A stretch of 64,000 nt of DNA from Bacillota bacterium (GCA_023457355.1 JAEWLW010000046.1:1-64000), one strand, 5' to 3'. Shown: positions 17,607 through 26,663, counted from the first letter of the stretch. The notes: generated by a model not told the origin, from the sequence alone. Translations and numbers: made by a program.

Positions 17607-18026
17607 TCAACCTGAAACTGCAAAACGCGTGCTGCCCGACGAAGCGGCGCTGCTTTCCATGCGAGATAACTTGTCGCCCTGAATAAAGACATCGCGCAGC
17701 TCTTCGACCATAGGCACAATTTCCTGAATCATCGAAGCATCCTTTTTAACATTGGCGGCAATCAGCTGACGGTTAAAAAAGTCATATAACGCTGCAAGGT
17801 TGTTTGCAACGGGATATTGTCTGTCCAAGGTGACGGTGAGATAGCTTAAGATTTTCTGCGCCTTTTGCAATGCCACATTGGTGGCTGGAATATCTTTTTC
17901 GGATATACCTTTTATTGCGAGGTTCATGTTTAAGATAATCGCTTCATAAAGCTTTGTGAGCATTTCGCCGTGCGTCATCGTCATAACAGACTGTGACGCG
18001 TATTTGTTATAAGTATTGTAAGCCAT
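17607..18026 (-). CDS. fliS: Flagellar chaperone FliS
   Basis: FliS binds flagellin in the cytoplasm, prevents early polymerisation and delivers it to FlhA. The 139-residue protein starts AYNTYNKYASQSVMTMTHGEMLTKLYEAIILNM, the classic FliS N-terminus (YxxxxVxTxxPxxLxxxLY pattern), followed by the four-helix body. It follows fliD by 33 bases. The gene for flagellin is not in this window. Confidence 0.95.
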   Translation of the reverse strand: MAYNTYNKYASQSVMTMTHGEMLTKLYEAIILNMNLAIKGISEKDIPATNVALQKAQKILSYLTVTLDRQYPVANNLAALYDFFNRQLIAANVKKDASMIQEIVPMVEELRDVFIQGDKLSRMESSAASSGSTRFAVSG

Positions 18027-18059
18027 ATTTTATAACCTCTCCCACAGTAACCAGGTTTA

Positions 18060-20780
18060 TCACGATGAGGACATCATGGATGTGAGCCATGAACTGGTGC
18101 TGTTCATGTTGGAAATCAACTGTTCCATAGAGTTAAACTGTTTCCAGTAACGCTCATACTCATTCTCATATTTATCCTCAAGTCGGTCCAAACTGTCTTC
18201 AATATCCTGAATCTGTTTGTAAATATTGCTGGAGGTATCGGTTTTCCCCGTGGCTCCGGCAATACGCACCAAGCTGCCTGGGTTGACGGTGCTGGTTCTG
18301 GCCGCATCGCTGATGGCGTTATTGAGCAGTGTTGAAAGGCCTTTGTCTGTGTTGGTGAACAGTTTCATAACCGATTCCGGGTCTTCTGCGATCATCGTTT
18401 TAAGCTTGCTGGTATCGCCGATGGTCAGGTTATCCTTCGTGCCAAAATAAGAGGTTGTTATGCCGAGGTCATAAAGCGCCATGCCGCCATCGGGCTTTGT
18501 ATAGAGTGTTCTTCGCAGGCTTGCCAACACGCTTGTAAGCGTACTGTCATTGCGCAAAAGGCCTTCCTTCGATTTGGTCTCCCACTTTTCTATCTGGGAT
18601 TCGCTCATCTCTTCTTCCTGTGCGGCAGTCAGCGGCGCATAGTCCTTATAGGTTGCGTCTGCGTCGAGCAGCTCATTAATACTGTTTGTCAGCACGTTAT
18701 AGTCGTCGATAAATTTTACAACGGTGTCGTAGATTTTGTCGGTGTCCTGGGTGACGGTAATAGTCGAAGCCGTATCGGTTTCAGACAGTAGCGTAAAACT
18801 GATGCCGTCCACCGTAAAGGAGTTGCTGCTCCGCTCAATGTCGACCCCGTTGATGGTGACAACGGCATTGCTGCCGTCTGTGACGGTAAACAATGGCTCG
18901 GAAGGCTCTGCTTCTATCCCGAGACTGCCTTCTGTTTGTCCAAACAACTTACCGCTTATATCAATGAAGTCCATCGGAATATCGACGCCGCAGATACGGA
19001 TATAAGCCTTTGTTTCATTGAACGATGCAACATCGGAACCGGCCGCAGTGTTAATTTGGCTGATCATATCCCCGATGGTTGCACTGCTGTCAAAGGTCAG
19101 CGTTGTCCCGCCGATATTGAAGACAACATCCTCTGCTATGCCTACATCGCCAAGCTTGGTTTCGCCTGTCACCGCGCTGTTAAAACCCAGCGCCGATAAA
19201 CTATCGTCATAAATATAGGCCGTAAAGTCCTCGTTTGTGCTCAGGCTGACCGTTGAACCATCTTCAGAGATAACAAAGGCGACATTGGGGTTTTCCGCAT
19301 CATCTTGGCCAAACTGCTCAAGAAGGGCTTCATTGATAGCAGAAACGAAACTATCAGCGGAATCATAACTGTTGGGAATGGTCAGAGAAACCGCGCTGCC
19401 ATTGACGTTAAGGTTTACCGTTCCGTCGGCAAACAAGAAGTCGCCCTCTGGAATGGCGGCGCTGGTCAATTGCGCTGTCAGCGTTTTACCTGTCGTGTCG
19501 CCGGGGGCAATGCCAAACAACGCCGTCAAGAAATTGCCTTCGCTTTGAGAAATATCAAAACTGTAGTCCTCTCCGCGCGAACCCGAGGCGGTAGCTTCAA
19601 TGCTGAATGTGTCGGTCGTGGAGGAATAACTCATCTTTACACCGGCGTCGCTGCCGTTGATGGCATTCATGACGGTGGAAATGGTCTGGTTGGAAGAAAA
19701 GCTGAAATCGACGCCGTTTATTGTGAACTTCTGGCTCTGGCCAACGATGGGTGTGGCAAAATAGTTGTCGGTTAAAGCATAATTTAACGCGATTTTATTA
19801 GAGACACTCTTTTTTAAACCTAAGGCGGCCATGGTGTCCTCGTCACCGGTGATGGTGATTTTACGGGACATGTTAGAAGCGGTAAAGCTGATTTCGCCAT
19901 CCGTTTCCGAGACCGTTATGCCGCTTCCAAAAGCAGATTGAACGGCCTTGTTTAACTGCTCGGCAATGCCGGTGTCTTCATCCAACGGATTATAGGTGAT
20001 GGATTTGCTTACGCCGTCAATGGTTACCGACAAGGTTGGAAGTACGGCGTTGGTATTAAGAGAAAAAGAAGCGCTGCCCGTTGCGGAAACCTTGGATCCG
20101 CCTATTAATTTAAGCGCAGTATCACTGCCCGTAATTGAAAAATCAGTTGACGCATCGGCAGCTGTCAAAGTAAAGGACCCGTTGACATATTCAACCGTGG
20201 CCAAAGCCGTGCCGCTGTCCGCCAGGGCGGCGTTAAGAATACCCTCGGCTTCCAGACGGCTTTTACCTGCAAGAGCAGCCAGTGAAACTTCAACGGTGTC
20301 GGCGCCTATTGTAAAAGTGATAACTTCATCGGTAAGCCCCTGACTCAGCGCGTCAAGCTTTTCTGAATCAAGCGTGCCGGCAATAGCGGCAGAGGCGCGA
20401 TTATTTGCCGTCTGCTTAAAGTTTGTGGCGAGGCTTTTGACGCTGTTAATTGTCACATTGCCAACAGGGGCGCTGTTCGTAGCTTTCACGCTATAACAAC
20501 TGGATGTCGTCGAGACATTTTTAGATTCGAAAAAAGACTGGGAGAGCAGGTTGGTAGACTGATTGGTGTAACTGAAATAAGTTGATTGAAATGTCTGTAA
20601 ATCGGAAATAACGCTTCGGTACATCTCCTGCTTGTACTCAAGAACAGTCTTTTTCTGGTTTTGAGAGTCAATTTTACTTTGTGTGCCGGAAAGCATGGAT
20701 TCGACGATGCTTTCGGTGTCAATACCGGAGGCGAGACCGGCAAGTCCTTTACTTGCGGAGGATAACGAGTTGATGGCCAT
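18060..20780 (-). CDS. fliD: Flagellar filament cap protein FliD (enlarged)
   Basis: FliD forms the filament cap that folds flagellin at the tip. The FliD_N domain (residues about 10-105: GLASGIDTESIVESMLSGTQSKIDSQNQKK) and FliD_C (about 690-900: YNVLTNSINELLDADATYKDYAPLTAAQEEEM, ending in a coiled coil with YWKQFNSMEQLISNMN) are clear. At 906 residues it is well above the usual 450-670. The excess is in the middle (about 130-650), made of several related beta modules with Ser/Thr-rich, NA(I)NG-type motifs, presumably surface exposed. A sigma-28 promoter lies 76 bases upstream. Confidence 0.95.
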   Translation of the reverse strand: MAINSLSSASKGLAGLASGIDTESIVESMLSGTQSKIDSQNQKKTVLEYKQEMYRSVISDLQTFQSTYFSYTNQSTNLLSQSFFESKNVSTTSSCYSVKATNSAPVGNVTINSVKSLATNFKQTANNRASAAIAGTLDSEKLDALSQGLTDEVITFTIGADTVEVSLAALAGKSRLEAEGILNAALADSGTALATVEYVNGSFTLTAADASTDFSITGSDTALKLIGGSKVSATGSASFSLNTNAVLPTLSVTIDGVSKSITYNPLDEDTGIAEQLNKAVQSAFGSGITVSETDGEISFTASNMSRKITITGDEDTMAALGLKKSVSNKIALNYALTDNYFATPIVGQSQKFTINGVDFSFSSNQTISTVMNAINGSDAGVKMSYSSTTDTFSIEATASGSRGEDYSFDISQSEGNFLTALFGIAPGDTTGKTLTAQLTSAAIPEGDFLFADGTVNLNVNGSAVSLTIPNSYDSADSFVSAINEALLEQFGQDDAENPNVAFVISEDGSTVSLSTNEDFTAYIYDDSLSALGFNSAVTGETKLGDVGIAEDVVFNIGGTTLTFDSSATIGDMISQINTAAGSDVASFNETKAYIRICGVDIPMDFIDISGKLFGQTEGSLGIEAEPSEPLFTVTDGSNAVVTINGVDIERSSNSFTVDGISFTLLSETDTASTITVTQDTDKIYDTVVKFIDDYNVLTNSINELLDADATYKDYAPLTAAQEEEMSESQIEKWETKSKEGLLRNDSTLTSVLASLRRTLYTKPDGGMALYDLGITTSYFGTKDNLTIGDTSKLKTMIAEDPESVMKLFTNTDKGLSTLLNNAISDAARTSTVNPGSLVRIAGATGKTDTSSNIYKQIQDIEDSLDRLEDKYENEYERYWKQFNSMEQLISNMNSTSSWLTSMMSSS

Positions 20781-20855
20781 GGCAGGACGCTCCTTTCTGA
20801 GGTATCCGGAGTTTCTCTTTAAATAAACACACTTTTATATATCGCTACGTTTTAC

Positions 20856-20882
20856 TTATCGGCCGTAAAAGCCAAAAATAAA
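20856..20882 (-). promoter_or_regulatory. Sigma-28 (FliA/SigD) promoter of fliD-fliS
   Basis: On the minus strand TTTA (20882-20879), 15 bases, then GCCGATAA (20863-20856), the flagellar sigma -10. It lies just after the stop of the helical hypothetical gene. Confidence 0.72.
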
Positions 20883-20893
20883 GCGGGTACAGG

Positions 20894-21376
20894 CTAAATT
20901 TTTCTGTTTTTTATGCTGATGCTGCGTTCCTGCTGAAGAACGCCGGAACTCGTAAGGTACTTGATGATGCGCGGCGTATTTTTGGTTTGCACAATGCGCT
21001 CCTTCAGGTGATTGCGCATATCGGACATTCGCAGAAAAGCCTGCTCATTAACCTCGGCGCAGCGCGCGATAACGCCTTTGATTTTCTGTGCCTCTAAAAA
21101 AACCGGCTGCCACTGTAAGGGAACCTCCGAATAGGCGCAGCTGTTGGCTAAGATTGCTTCGGCAGCGGGGGAAACACGCACAGATTTTGCGATTTCAGCG
21201 ATTTGATCGGTCACATTATCTATTTCATTTGCTAAATTAGCCCTTTTTGTGATATAATTAGCCATATCATCAATATCACAGGTTGTTAGAAGATTGGTAC
21301 AATGCTCAAATTCTAAAAACAGATTCAGCTTTTTTTCAAGTAACGAAGTGATTTTTTGCACAGACTGCATTTGCAA
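20894..21376 (-). CDS. Helical hypothetical protein, probable flagellar chaperone-like
   Basis: 160 residues, almost entirely alpha-helical with heptad-like segments (ITSLLEKKLNLFLEFEHCTNLL, MANYITKRANLANEIDNVTDQIAEIAKS) and a central Pro/Trp-containing turn (VPLQWQPVF). Size, helix content and position before fliD fit the FlgN/FliT chaperone class, but no specific signature is visible and flgN is already assigned elsewhere. GAGGAG lies 9-14 bases before ATG. It is divergent from a PilZ-N-like gene with only 51 bases between the starts. Confidence 0.6.
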   Translation of the reverse strand: MQMQSVQKITSLLEKKLNLFLEFEHCTNLLTTCDIDDMANYITKRANLANEIDNVTDQIAEIAKSVRVSPAAEAILANSCAYSEVPLQWQPVFLEAQKIKGVIARCAEVNEQAFLRMSDMRNHLKERIVQTKNTPRIIKYLTSSGVLQQERSISIKNRKI

Positions 21377-21427
21377 CAGCTCCTCTTTGCAATGAATGAC
21401 GGCGACGAGTGAAAGGAGGGAGCAACC

Positions 21428-22039
21428 ATAAATTCCATTGAGTTTTCAGCGCTTCTGAAATCAGAAGAAAACGAAATACTGGAACCGGGTCAGGCTTATA
21501 TATCCCGGGATAACTCCGTGACATTTACCAGTGATTTCGTTCCGCTTATTAAATTGGGCAGTGATGTCACGGTCATCCGTGTGATCGGCGAAAAAAGGCT
21601 GGAACATTTTGTGGGGAAGGTCTATCTCTCTTCCCGAAAGTTGCTCAGAATCGTCAATGTTGAAAGTGCGCTCATCAGCTCAGCATTGGAGATGTTTGAG
21701 AGCAACGCGGTTTTTCCAACTGAATTTTTGATCGCACCAAAAGCAACAACCCGTTTTAATGTTCAAAAGGCACAGGCTGTAAGCGGGTTTGTGCGCTATA
21801 TTTCGCCTCAGACGGTTAAGATTTGCACCATGGAGTTTGTTGACAAGGGTGCGTATTTAATGTTTTCGCTTGAAGAGCCGTCGCTTTTGCTTGACAAAAT
21901 GCTTGTTCAAATCAAAGAGCGTATCCTTCTGATGCGCAGCGCCGCGCTGCTGCTGTGCGAAGTAGTCTCACTGAGCATGGACAACGGCGTAGCCATTGCG
22001 GGTTATCTTGAAGAAATGAAAGAAGAACAGGAACAATAA
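21428..22039 (+). CDS. Conserved-looking hypothetical, PilZ-N/YcgR-N-like, apparent AUA start
   Basis: The open frame runs from 21413 and encodes about 203 residues if translation starts at ATA 21428. AAAGGAGGG sits 8 bases upstream of this ATA. No ATG, GTG or TTG occurs until GTG 21518, which has no ribosome-binding site. Residues around GKVYLSSRKLLRIVNV resemble GNVYISTTSMLTLVNV in the PilZ protein at 32537-33220, suggesting a shared N-terminal flagellar-brake-like barrel. The canonical PilZ RxxxR and DxSxxG motifs are not visible. It is the only plus-strand gene in the late flagellar block, ending convergent with csrA. Function unknown. Confidence 0.6.
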   Translation: MNSIEFSALLKSEENEILEPGQAYISRDNSVTFTSDFVPLIKLGSDVTVIRVIGEKRLEHFVGKVYLSSRKLLRIVNVESALISSALEMFESNAVFPTEFLIAPKATTRFNVQKAQAVSGFVRYISPQTVKICTMEFVDKGAYLMFSLEEPSLLLDKMLVQIKERILLMRSAALLLCEVVSLSMDNGVAIAGYLEEMKEEQEQ

Positions 22040-22054
22040 CAAAACTATCAGGCC

Positions 22055-22092
22055 AGGCCGAACGGATTACAGCCCGTTCGGCGGCTTTTTAT
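22055..22092 (+). terminator. Terminator between the PilZ-N-like gene and csrA
   Basis: GCCGAACGG (22057-22065) and CCGTTCGGC (22074-22082) form a perfect stem followed by GGCTTTTTATTTT. It overlaps the csrA stop on the opposite strand. Confidence 0.8.
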
Positions 22093-22330
22093 TTTGCAGG
22101 CTAATTTGCTTTAAGCTGGCCGCCAGACTGTGAACAGCGTCGTTATCCGCTTTGTGAACGGCGGCGACATTGCTTTTGATCGTTTGCAGCAGTTCGTCCC
22201 GCAGAACATTGAGCGTCAGAGGGGCATCAATACCAATTTTAACCTTATCTCCTGAGATCTCGGTGATTGTAATGTGGATATTATCGCCGATATGAAATGT
22301 TTGACCGGTTTTTCGGCTTATGACTAGCAT
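22067..22330 (-). CDS. csrA: Carbon storage regulator CsrA
   Basis: CsrA dimers bind GGA motifs in mRNA leaders, in Bacillota mainly to block flagellin translation. MLVISRKTGQTFHIGDNIHITITEISGDKVKIGIDAP is canonical; the RNA-contact residues Arg6 and the GIDAP loop are present. At 87 residues it has a tail about 15-25 longer than short CsrA forms, as is usual where FliW antagonises CsrA. It overlaps fliW by 7 bases. Confidence 0.97.
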   Translation of the reverse strand: MLVISRKTGQTFHIGDNIHITITEISGDKVKIGIDAPLTLNVLRDELLQTIKSNVAAVHKADNDAVHSLAASLKQISLQNKKPPNGL

Positions 22331-22767
22331 ATCAACCCCTCCCCGGTGTTGCTAAGCGGCGTGCGTACAGCGTAATCCTGATCCAAGACCACCTGAGCCG
22401 CGAGCTTTTTAGCGGGGTTGATGACAAGAGGACTTTTTAAGTTGACGGTGGCACCGCTTGTTTGGGTGGGAATGACCACCAAGCTGCGGAACACGGCGTC
22501 ATCTTGGGTGTCTAAGCCCAGTTTTACTAAAATACCCGGCGCGACAGTCGGCGCATAAGCGCCAAAGACTGTATGAGGGTCCATAATAATAAAGCAGACG
22601 TCTCGGTCGTCGACCGATTGCAGCCAGCCCAATGCGTCGCCCAGTTCATCGTCATATAAAATAACAAAGCGCTTTTGAGATTCAAACCCTAGAATCGGGA
22701 GTTTAAACGTCAGAATACCGTCCTCAGAAATATCCATTTTTCCAAAATCTCTGGTTTCAATGATCAT
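22324..22767 (-). CDS. fliW: Flagellar assembly factor FliW
   Basis: FliW sequesters CsrA and is itself titrated by flagellin, forming the FliW-CsrA-Hag homeostatic switch. The 147-residue protein contains GILTFKLPILGFESQKRFVILYDDELGDALGWLQSVDDRDVCFIIMDPH (about 16-64), the core FliW pattern, and LVVIPTQTSGATVNLKSPLVINPAKKLAAQVVL (about 95-127). AAAGGAGTTCAAAC precedes ATG. Followed by overlapping csrA. Confidence 0.96.
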   Translation of the reverse strand: MIIETRDFGKMDISEDGILTFKLPILGFESQKRFVILYDDELGDALGWLQSVDDRDVCFIIMDPHTVFGAYAPTVAPGILVKLGLDTQDDAVFRSLVVIPTQTSGATVNLKSPLVINPAKKLAAQVVLDQDYAVRTPLSNTGEGLIC

Positions 22768-22851
22768 GTTTGAACTCCTTTGTTTGAAGGCGCTTTCAGG
22801 AAGCCTGATATTCTAACCTCGTGCGAAAGGCCTGTTATTTTGCCGGAACGG

Positions 22852-23454
22852 TTATACCAGCCTGTTAAAGCCTGGCGTGGTACTTTCCGGCGCATCGTTA
22901 AAACCGCCAAGGTATATAAAATCAATGGAGGGGGGCTGTAAAACTTCCAAATTAAAATCGGCCGGCGTATAACGGCGGATAGCCCGGGCAACATCCCAGT
23001 TGATTGTAAAGGAAGCGGGCGTAAATTTTATACTGACTTCGCCGGGCTTATAAGAAAAGGAAATCGGCTTGGCAGATTGAACCACCAACGACGTTTCGGG
23101 TGGCTGCAAAAATTTGCCGCCATAAACTTGCGCAGGCGTAACACCCTTGTCTATTTCAGCCATCTGATCAGCTATTCGGCCGTAGTTGGCTGTGGCTTTA
23201 AGCGCGGCCTGCCGTCCCTTTTCCGCAGCGTCTTGCAACAGGTCACCAAGCTTTTGCAGTCCGATGCTGTCAAAAAAAGCAGTGCTGTCCTGCCGGAGCT
23301 GCGGGGGCTCCGTGTGAATAGACAGCGTGCTTGGAGATTGCCGCATATCTTGCTTCGCAAGGTTTTGTTCGGAGCTGAGCGTCGCGTTTTTGACGCGGTA
23401 TTCATACCGAAAGTTGCTGATGTTATATTGCAAGAGATTGGAGATATTACGCAT
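22852..23454 (-). CDS. DUF6470-family protein (YviE-like)
   Basis: 200 residues between flgL and fliW, exactly the place of Bacillus yviE. The segment LSIHTEPPQLRQDSTAFFDSIGLQKLGDLLQDAAEKGRQAALKATANYGRIADQMAEIDKG (about 43-103) is the DUF6470 pattern of a short beta repeat, a helix and repeated Gly/Ala-rich helices. Its function is unknown, though its conserved place suggests a role linked to filament assembly or FliW. No signal peptide. Confidence 0.75.
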   Translation of the reverse strand: MRNISNLLQYNISNFRYEYRVKNATLSSEQNLAKQDMRQSPSTLSIHTEPPQLRQDSTAFFDSIGLQKLGDLLQDAAEKGRQAALKATANYGRIADQMAEIDKGVTPAQVYGGKFLQPPETSLVVQSAKPISFSYKPGEVSIKFTPASFTINWDVARAIRRYTPADFNLEVLQPPSIDFIYLGGFNDAPESTTPGFNRLV

Positions 23455-23497
23455 AAAAACAACCGCCTTTTAAAAGGCTTGTGCAGCCTGCCTGAGG

Positions 23498-24547
23498 TTA
23501 TAGAAAATCAAAAATAGATTTTGGCAGTATATTGCTGCCAAGCTGCAGTGTTACTGTCCAAGCCATTTCAAATTCTTTGTTGTACATAATTTCTTCGGCA
23601 AGGTCAACGCCTTCAACGCTGCTTTGCAACTCTTGAAGTGACACGCGGTCGCTTTCAAGCTGGGCGGAAACATTTTCAACAAAGCTGACACTGTTCCCGA
23701 TGTCGGCAAGAGCGATCAACATATTATCATGCGATGTAGATAAAGTAGAAAGCTCCGTCTTCAGTGCCGAAGTATTCCCGGAGCTGAGGTGGTCTGCAAT
23801 GTTGCTGAACAGGCTGTAAAAATTATTGGGTACGCCGCTTGCATCAACGCCATAGCCGAAAACATCCAAGCCGGAGAGAGATGACTTCACAGCGGTGCGG
23901 GTATCCAGCTGGAACGAGCCGCTGCTGCCGGATACCGACAACCCCAGTCCAATATCAAGATAATTGACGCCGTTATACTCAATTTCGGTGGTCGTGCCGT
24001 CACCATTGTCAACAGCAGCCTTGCCGCTTGAATCGGTTACAAGCTGATCAATGGGCGTGGTGTTGCCGTTATAATACAATAATCCGTCGCTGCCAACCTT
24101 AAACGGCGCGGAACGATCGGCATTGCCGGCTGAACAGAACAGATAATCATTGCCGTATTTGCTGTTTGCAATGCTCAGGGTCTGGTCACGAAGATTATTG
24201 ACCTCGTTGGCGAGAATCTGCCGGTCCTGGTTGCTCATCGTGTCGTTTATACCCCGATTCACCAGATCGGTCATGCGCTGGTAGACAGCGCTGATTGAAC
24301 GAAGGTTTGAATCAGCCGTATCCAGCCGGCTGGCTAAGGAATCGGCGCTTGAGATGTTGCGTTCATTATCATTGAGCATCTTGCGCACACGCAGCGCGCG
24401 CGCGGCGCCGGTGATATTTTCAGAAGGTTTGCTAAAAGAGCGCTGTGTGCTGAGTTTTTGGTTAGAACTTGTTAAATTGCTCAGGTTTGAACGCATTCCT
24501 TTTAAATAGTTGCGTACCGTAATATTGTTTGTGATACGAGTGCCCAT
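23498..24547 (-). CDS. flgL: Flagellar hook-filament junction protein FlgL
   Basis: FlgL joins the hook to the filament. The 349-residue protein begins TRITNNITVRNYLKGMRSNLSNLTSSNQKLSTQRSFSKPSEN, a flagellin-type D0/D1 helix with the TG.. pattern, and ends with a matching helix (VDLAEEIMYNKEFEMAWTVTLQLGSNILPKSIFDFL). ATG 24547 is preferred since GGGAGGG lies 5 bases upstream; the frame also contains a GTG two codons earlier. Confidence 0.95.
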   Translation of the reverse strand: MGTRITNNITVRNYLKGMRSNLSNLTSSNQKLSTQRSFSKPSENITGAARALRVRKMLNDNERNISSADSLASRLDTADSNLRSISAVYQRMTDLVNRGINDTMSNQDRQILANEVNNLRDQTLSIANSKYGNDYLFCSAGNADRSAPFKVGSDGLLYYNGNTTPIDQLVTDSSGKAAVDNGDGTTTEIEYNGVNYLDIGLGLSVSGSSGSFQLDTRTAVKSSLSGLDVFGYGVDASGVPNNFYSLFSNIADHLSSGNTSALKTELSTLSTSHDNMLIALADIGNSVSFVENVSAQLESDRVSLQELQSSVEGVDLAEEIMYNKEFEMAWTVTLQLGSNILPKSIFDFL

Positions 24548-24572
24548 GAACACCCTCCCTTTGCTTTAAAAA

Positions 24573-26090
24573 TTAAGAACGGCCGACCAGTCCGGTTTTA
24601 TTAATCAAAATATCCAAGATTTCATCCATAGCGGTCATAACGCGGCTCATGGCGTTATAGGCTTTTGTCCACTGGGACATATCCACACCCTCTTCGTCCA
24701 TGGAAACCCCTGAAACTTCGCCGATACTGGTCAACAGAGAGTCGGCAATATCGGAGCTGGCTTCCAGACAATTTTTATTGTAGGAAATTTGTGTTCCGAG
24801 CTGAGAGGTGGTGTAAAACTGAATATAATCATTAAACGACCCACGGAATTCACCAAAGTCGTGTTCCGATGAAAATAAAGCCAGCGCATTTGTGACAAAG
24901 GTGGTGTCGTCCGCGCCTTCTCCGGTGGGGTGGATGTTCGTAATCAGATAGGTTGCGTCACTGAGCCAGTCGCTGTTCACCGTCAGATTAGCCGCCGTTT
25001 CTTCACCGTCGCCCGAAAAGCTGAAGAGCTGCTTATAACTCCCGGTGAGGTCGCCGCTGCTGTCCACAATGGGAATAAAGCTGTTGAAGGCATTGGCCAG
25101 CGATGAGGCAAAGGTGTCAATCTTATCCATATAATACAGAATACCGTTTTCAAGCGATTCGCCGGAGGGGAGGGAGGCGGCCGTGCCGCGACCATTTAAC
25201 ATCTCAAGCGCGCCTTTTAAAATGCCGCTTGAAATGCCGGTCTCGCCTCCGGTGCTTTTCCAGGAGAGCGCCGAAGTCATGTCGGTTTTACCGTTCGAAA
25301 GCAGCAGGGTGTCATATTCCGCATCCTTAACCGCCACATGGTTATCGGTGCCCATTGTAATGGTGACGGTGCCGTCGGATAGATTCTGCACTGAAATATC
25401 GGCATACTGTGAAAGCTGGTCGATCAGTACATTACGCTGGTCCAGCAATTCGTTTGGCCCGTATGTAGAGAGGTTCCCACCATAAGAAACCGTCACTTCG
25501 TTTTTAATGGTCTTATTGTAATTGGCAATCTGCTCAAGCAGTGAGTTGACCGAGGTAACATTGCTGCCCAGGTCTGTTCTTTGCTGCTGCCAGAGGTTGC
25601 CCAGCTTGGTGCTCATTTGAGTAAAAACCTGTGTGAGTGTGCGTGCACAACTTAAAATGTTGCTGGCTGCCACGGAAGTTTGACCGCCTTCGCCCTGCAT
25701 CGCAGACCAGGCATTTTCCAGCGCGGTAAGTGCAGAGGTAATGGTGCTGGGTTCAATTTCGCTTAAGTTGGTTTCAACATTTCCAAGAATGCTCGTGACA
25801 GTGTCATAGTATCCAACGTCGGCATATTCATCGCGAAAGCGCTTGTCCAAATACGAATCACGAATTTGAGAAATGCCCGACACCATCGCGCCGGCGCCTG
25901 CCAGGCTGACGGCACCGGCGCCATACCGGCTGGAACTGGTGTTGATGGACATCGAAACGAGGTCAACGCGCTGGCGGGTATATCCGGTAACGCCAATATT
26001 GGCAATGTTATTGCCGACGATGTCAATGGCCTTTTGGCTTGCCATCAGTCCTCTTGTTGCAGTTTCAAATCCGAAAAAGGTCGGTCTCAT
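24573..26090 (-). CDS. flgK: Flagellar hook-associated protein FlgK
   Basis: FlgK is the first junction protein on the hook. RPTFFGFETATRGLMASQKAIDIVGNNIANIGVTGYTRQRVDL (residues 2-45) is the rod/hook-family N-terminal motif, and the C-terminal ISYNKNCLEASSDIADSLLTSIGEVSGVSMDEEGVDMSQWTKAYNAMSRVMTAMDEILDILIN closes the helical bundle. The length of 505 residues is typical. ATG 26090 has AGGAGGATGTT; the long upstream extension of the frame lacks support. Overall order flgM-flgN-flgK-flgL matches Bacillus. Confidence 0.96.
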   Translation of the reverse strand: MRPTFFGFETATRGLMASQKAIDIVGNNIANIGVTGYTRQRVDLVSMSINTSSSRYGAGAVSLAGAGAMVSGISQIRDSYLDKRFRDEYADVGYYDTVTSILGNVETNLSEIEPSTITSALTALENAWSAMQGEGGQTSVAASNILSCARTLTQVFTQMSTKLGNLWQQQRTDLGSNVTSVNSLLEQIANYNKTIKNEVTVSYGGNLSTYGPNELLDQRNVLIDQLSQYADISVQNLSDGTVTITMGTDNHVAVKDAEYDTLLLSNGKTDMTSALSWKSTGGETGISSGILKGALEMLNGRGTAASLPSGESLENGILYYMDKIDTFASSLANAFNSFIPIVDSSGDLTGSYKQLFSFSGDGEETAANLTVNSDWLSDATYLITNIHPTGEGADDTTFVTNALALFSSEHDFGEFRGSFNDYIQFYTTSQLGTQISYNKNCLEASSDIADSLLTSIGEVSGVSMDEEGVDMSQWTKAYNAMSRVMTAMDEILDILINKTGLVGRS

Positions 26091-26136
26091 AACATCCTCC
26101 TCATTATTCCCGGGCTGGCAGAATCCGGCGCTTAAA

Positions 26137-26631
26137 TTAAGCTTTTGTTTTAAAAATACTCGGAATGGGTTCGACCTGGTTGCCGCGCGCCGCGCCGTAG
26201 GGGCTTGTTGCAGACACGCCTTCAACACCCGGCTTTGGAACAAGGGCTTCGGGATTTAAGCGCGTTATGTTGGTGTGAGCAACGGCCATTGACTTATCGT
26301 TCGTAAATTTTATTTCATCCACAGAAGCCTGAACCTGGCGGAACAGCGACGAGAGCGAAAGCTTATGCGTTTCGGGAACTTCATCAAGCAACTGTGAAAA
26401 AGCCATCTGTCCAAACCCCAGGCTTTCCTGCAACGCAATACGTTTGCTTTCGAGGTTTTCAATCAGCTTGGTGTTTGCCTGCGCCGTGCTGATGGCGTGT
26501 TCAATACGCGGCAATGAATTTGAAAGCAACGCACCGAGCTTCTCCCTCTCGTCACGGGCCATTGTATGTAATGCAGATGCATATTTTTCAAAAAAAGCAA
26601 ACAGCTCGTCTGCCTGAGCTTCGGTTATCAT
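26137..26631 (-). CDS. flgN: FlgN-family flagellar export chaperone
   Basis: The 164-residue helical protein lies between flgM and flgK, the standard site of flgN. MITEAQADELFAFFEKYASALHTMARDEREKLGALLSNSLPRIEHAISTAQANTKLIENLESKRIALQESLGF (1-73) matches the FlgN pattern of an N-terminal amphipathic helix pair. FlgN binds FlgK and FlgL and brings them to the export gate. ATG 26631 follows AAAGGAGCCCTGTT. The low-complexity tail (about 125-164) is unlike typical FlgN. Confidence 0.82.
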   Translation of the reverse strand: MITEAQADELFAFFEKYASALHTMARDEREKLGALLSNSLPRIEHAISTAQANTKLIENLESKRIALQESLGFGQMAFSQLLDEVPETHKLSLSSLFRQVQASVDEIKFTNDKSMAVAHTNITRLNPEALVPKPGVEGVSATSPYGAARGNQVEPIPSIFKTKA

Positions 26632-26663
26632 AACAGGGCTCCTTTCAAATTGCCACAAAAGGC

